NCBI GenBank assembly: GCA_040265175.1 | Contig: JBDQGY010000081.1 | Location: forward strand, 1-16,255 | Origin: JAAZXR01 sp040265175 | Lineage (GTDB): Bacteria > Myxococcota_A > Polyangia > Nannocystales > Nannocystaceae | Length of the DNA stretch: 16,255 nt | Reading direction: 5' to 3' | In this document: positions 15,831 to 16,255 of the stretch, one piece after another | How the letters are laid out: every line of letters begins with the position of its first letter | Numbering within the stretch: position 1 is the stretch's first letter | Program-made: the position numbers and the translations under genes | Notes under the pieces: model-generated | The model's input: the letters and a program-made list of their open reading frames with translations, nothing else | Told to the model about the DNA's origin: nothing | Databases searched by the model: none

Positions 15831-16255
<425 letters not shown>

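Overview
The window looks like chromosomal DNA from a GC-rich myxobacterium, most likely of the Nannocystis/Plesiocystis/Enhygromyxa group (Nannocystineae). The reasons are lipoproteins with long (Gly-Asp)n linkers, soluble chemoreceptors, response regulators with HD-superfamily output domains, and high coding density. This placement is an inference from style, not from a marker gene. I see no rRNA, tRNA, CRISPR array, insertion sequence or phage gene.

Layout. (1) 1-4792, all on the minus strand and read right to left: a lipoprotein with two FKBP-type prolyl isomerase domains; the tRNA adenosine deaminase TadA; an unrecognised protein that overlaps tadA by 4 nt and ends in a sliding-clamp-like motif; a soluble methyl-accepting chemoreceptor with a histone-H1-like lysine-rich tail; and the start of a TatB-like translocase subunit cut by the left edge. 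(2) 4992-6104, plus: a secreted cysteine-rich von Willebrand A-type lipoprotein with a Gly-Asp linker, divergent from the FKBP gene and convergent with a small membrane-anchored SHOCT-like protein (6159-6407, minus). (3) 6408-9082: an AT-rich control region, a GbsR/MarR-like regulator and a half-size ABC exporter, both plus. (4) 9079-13420, minus: three genes joined by 4-nt overlaps, in transcription order an HDOD response regulator, a response regulator whose HD-GYP-like domain has lost its catalytic residues, and a histidine kinase with a degenerate N-terminal receiver and two PAS regions. (5) 13767-15791, plus: an S9-family serine peptidase lipoprotein, followed by a second Gly-Asp-repeat lipoprotein cut by the right edge.

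How the genes work together. Region 4 is a self-contained signalling operon without any visible DNA-binding or enzymatic output, so its signal probably leaves through protein-protein contacts. Region 3 looks like a regulator and the exporter it may control. The FKBP lipoprotein, TatB, S9 peptidase and the two Gly-Asp lipoproteins all belong to protein export, folding or turnover in the cell envelope. The most unusual items are the nucleoid-tail chemoreceptor with its 28-residue repeat, the three-gene pseudo-hydrolase signalling operon, the clamp-motif protein next to tadA, and several starts placed directly behind a -10-like TAGCTT element, which suggests leaderless transcripts.
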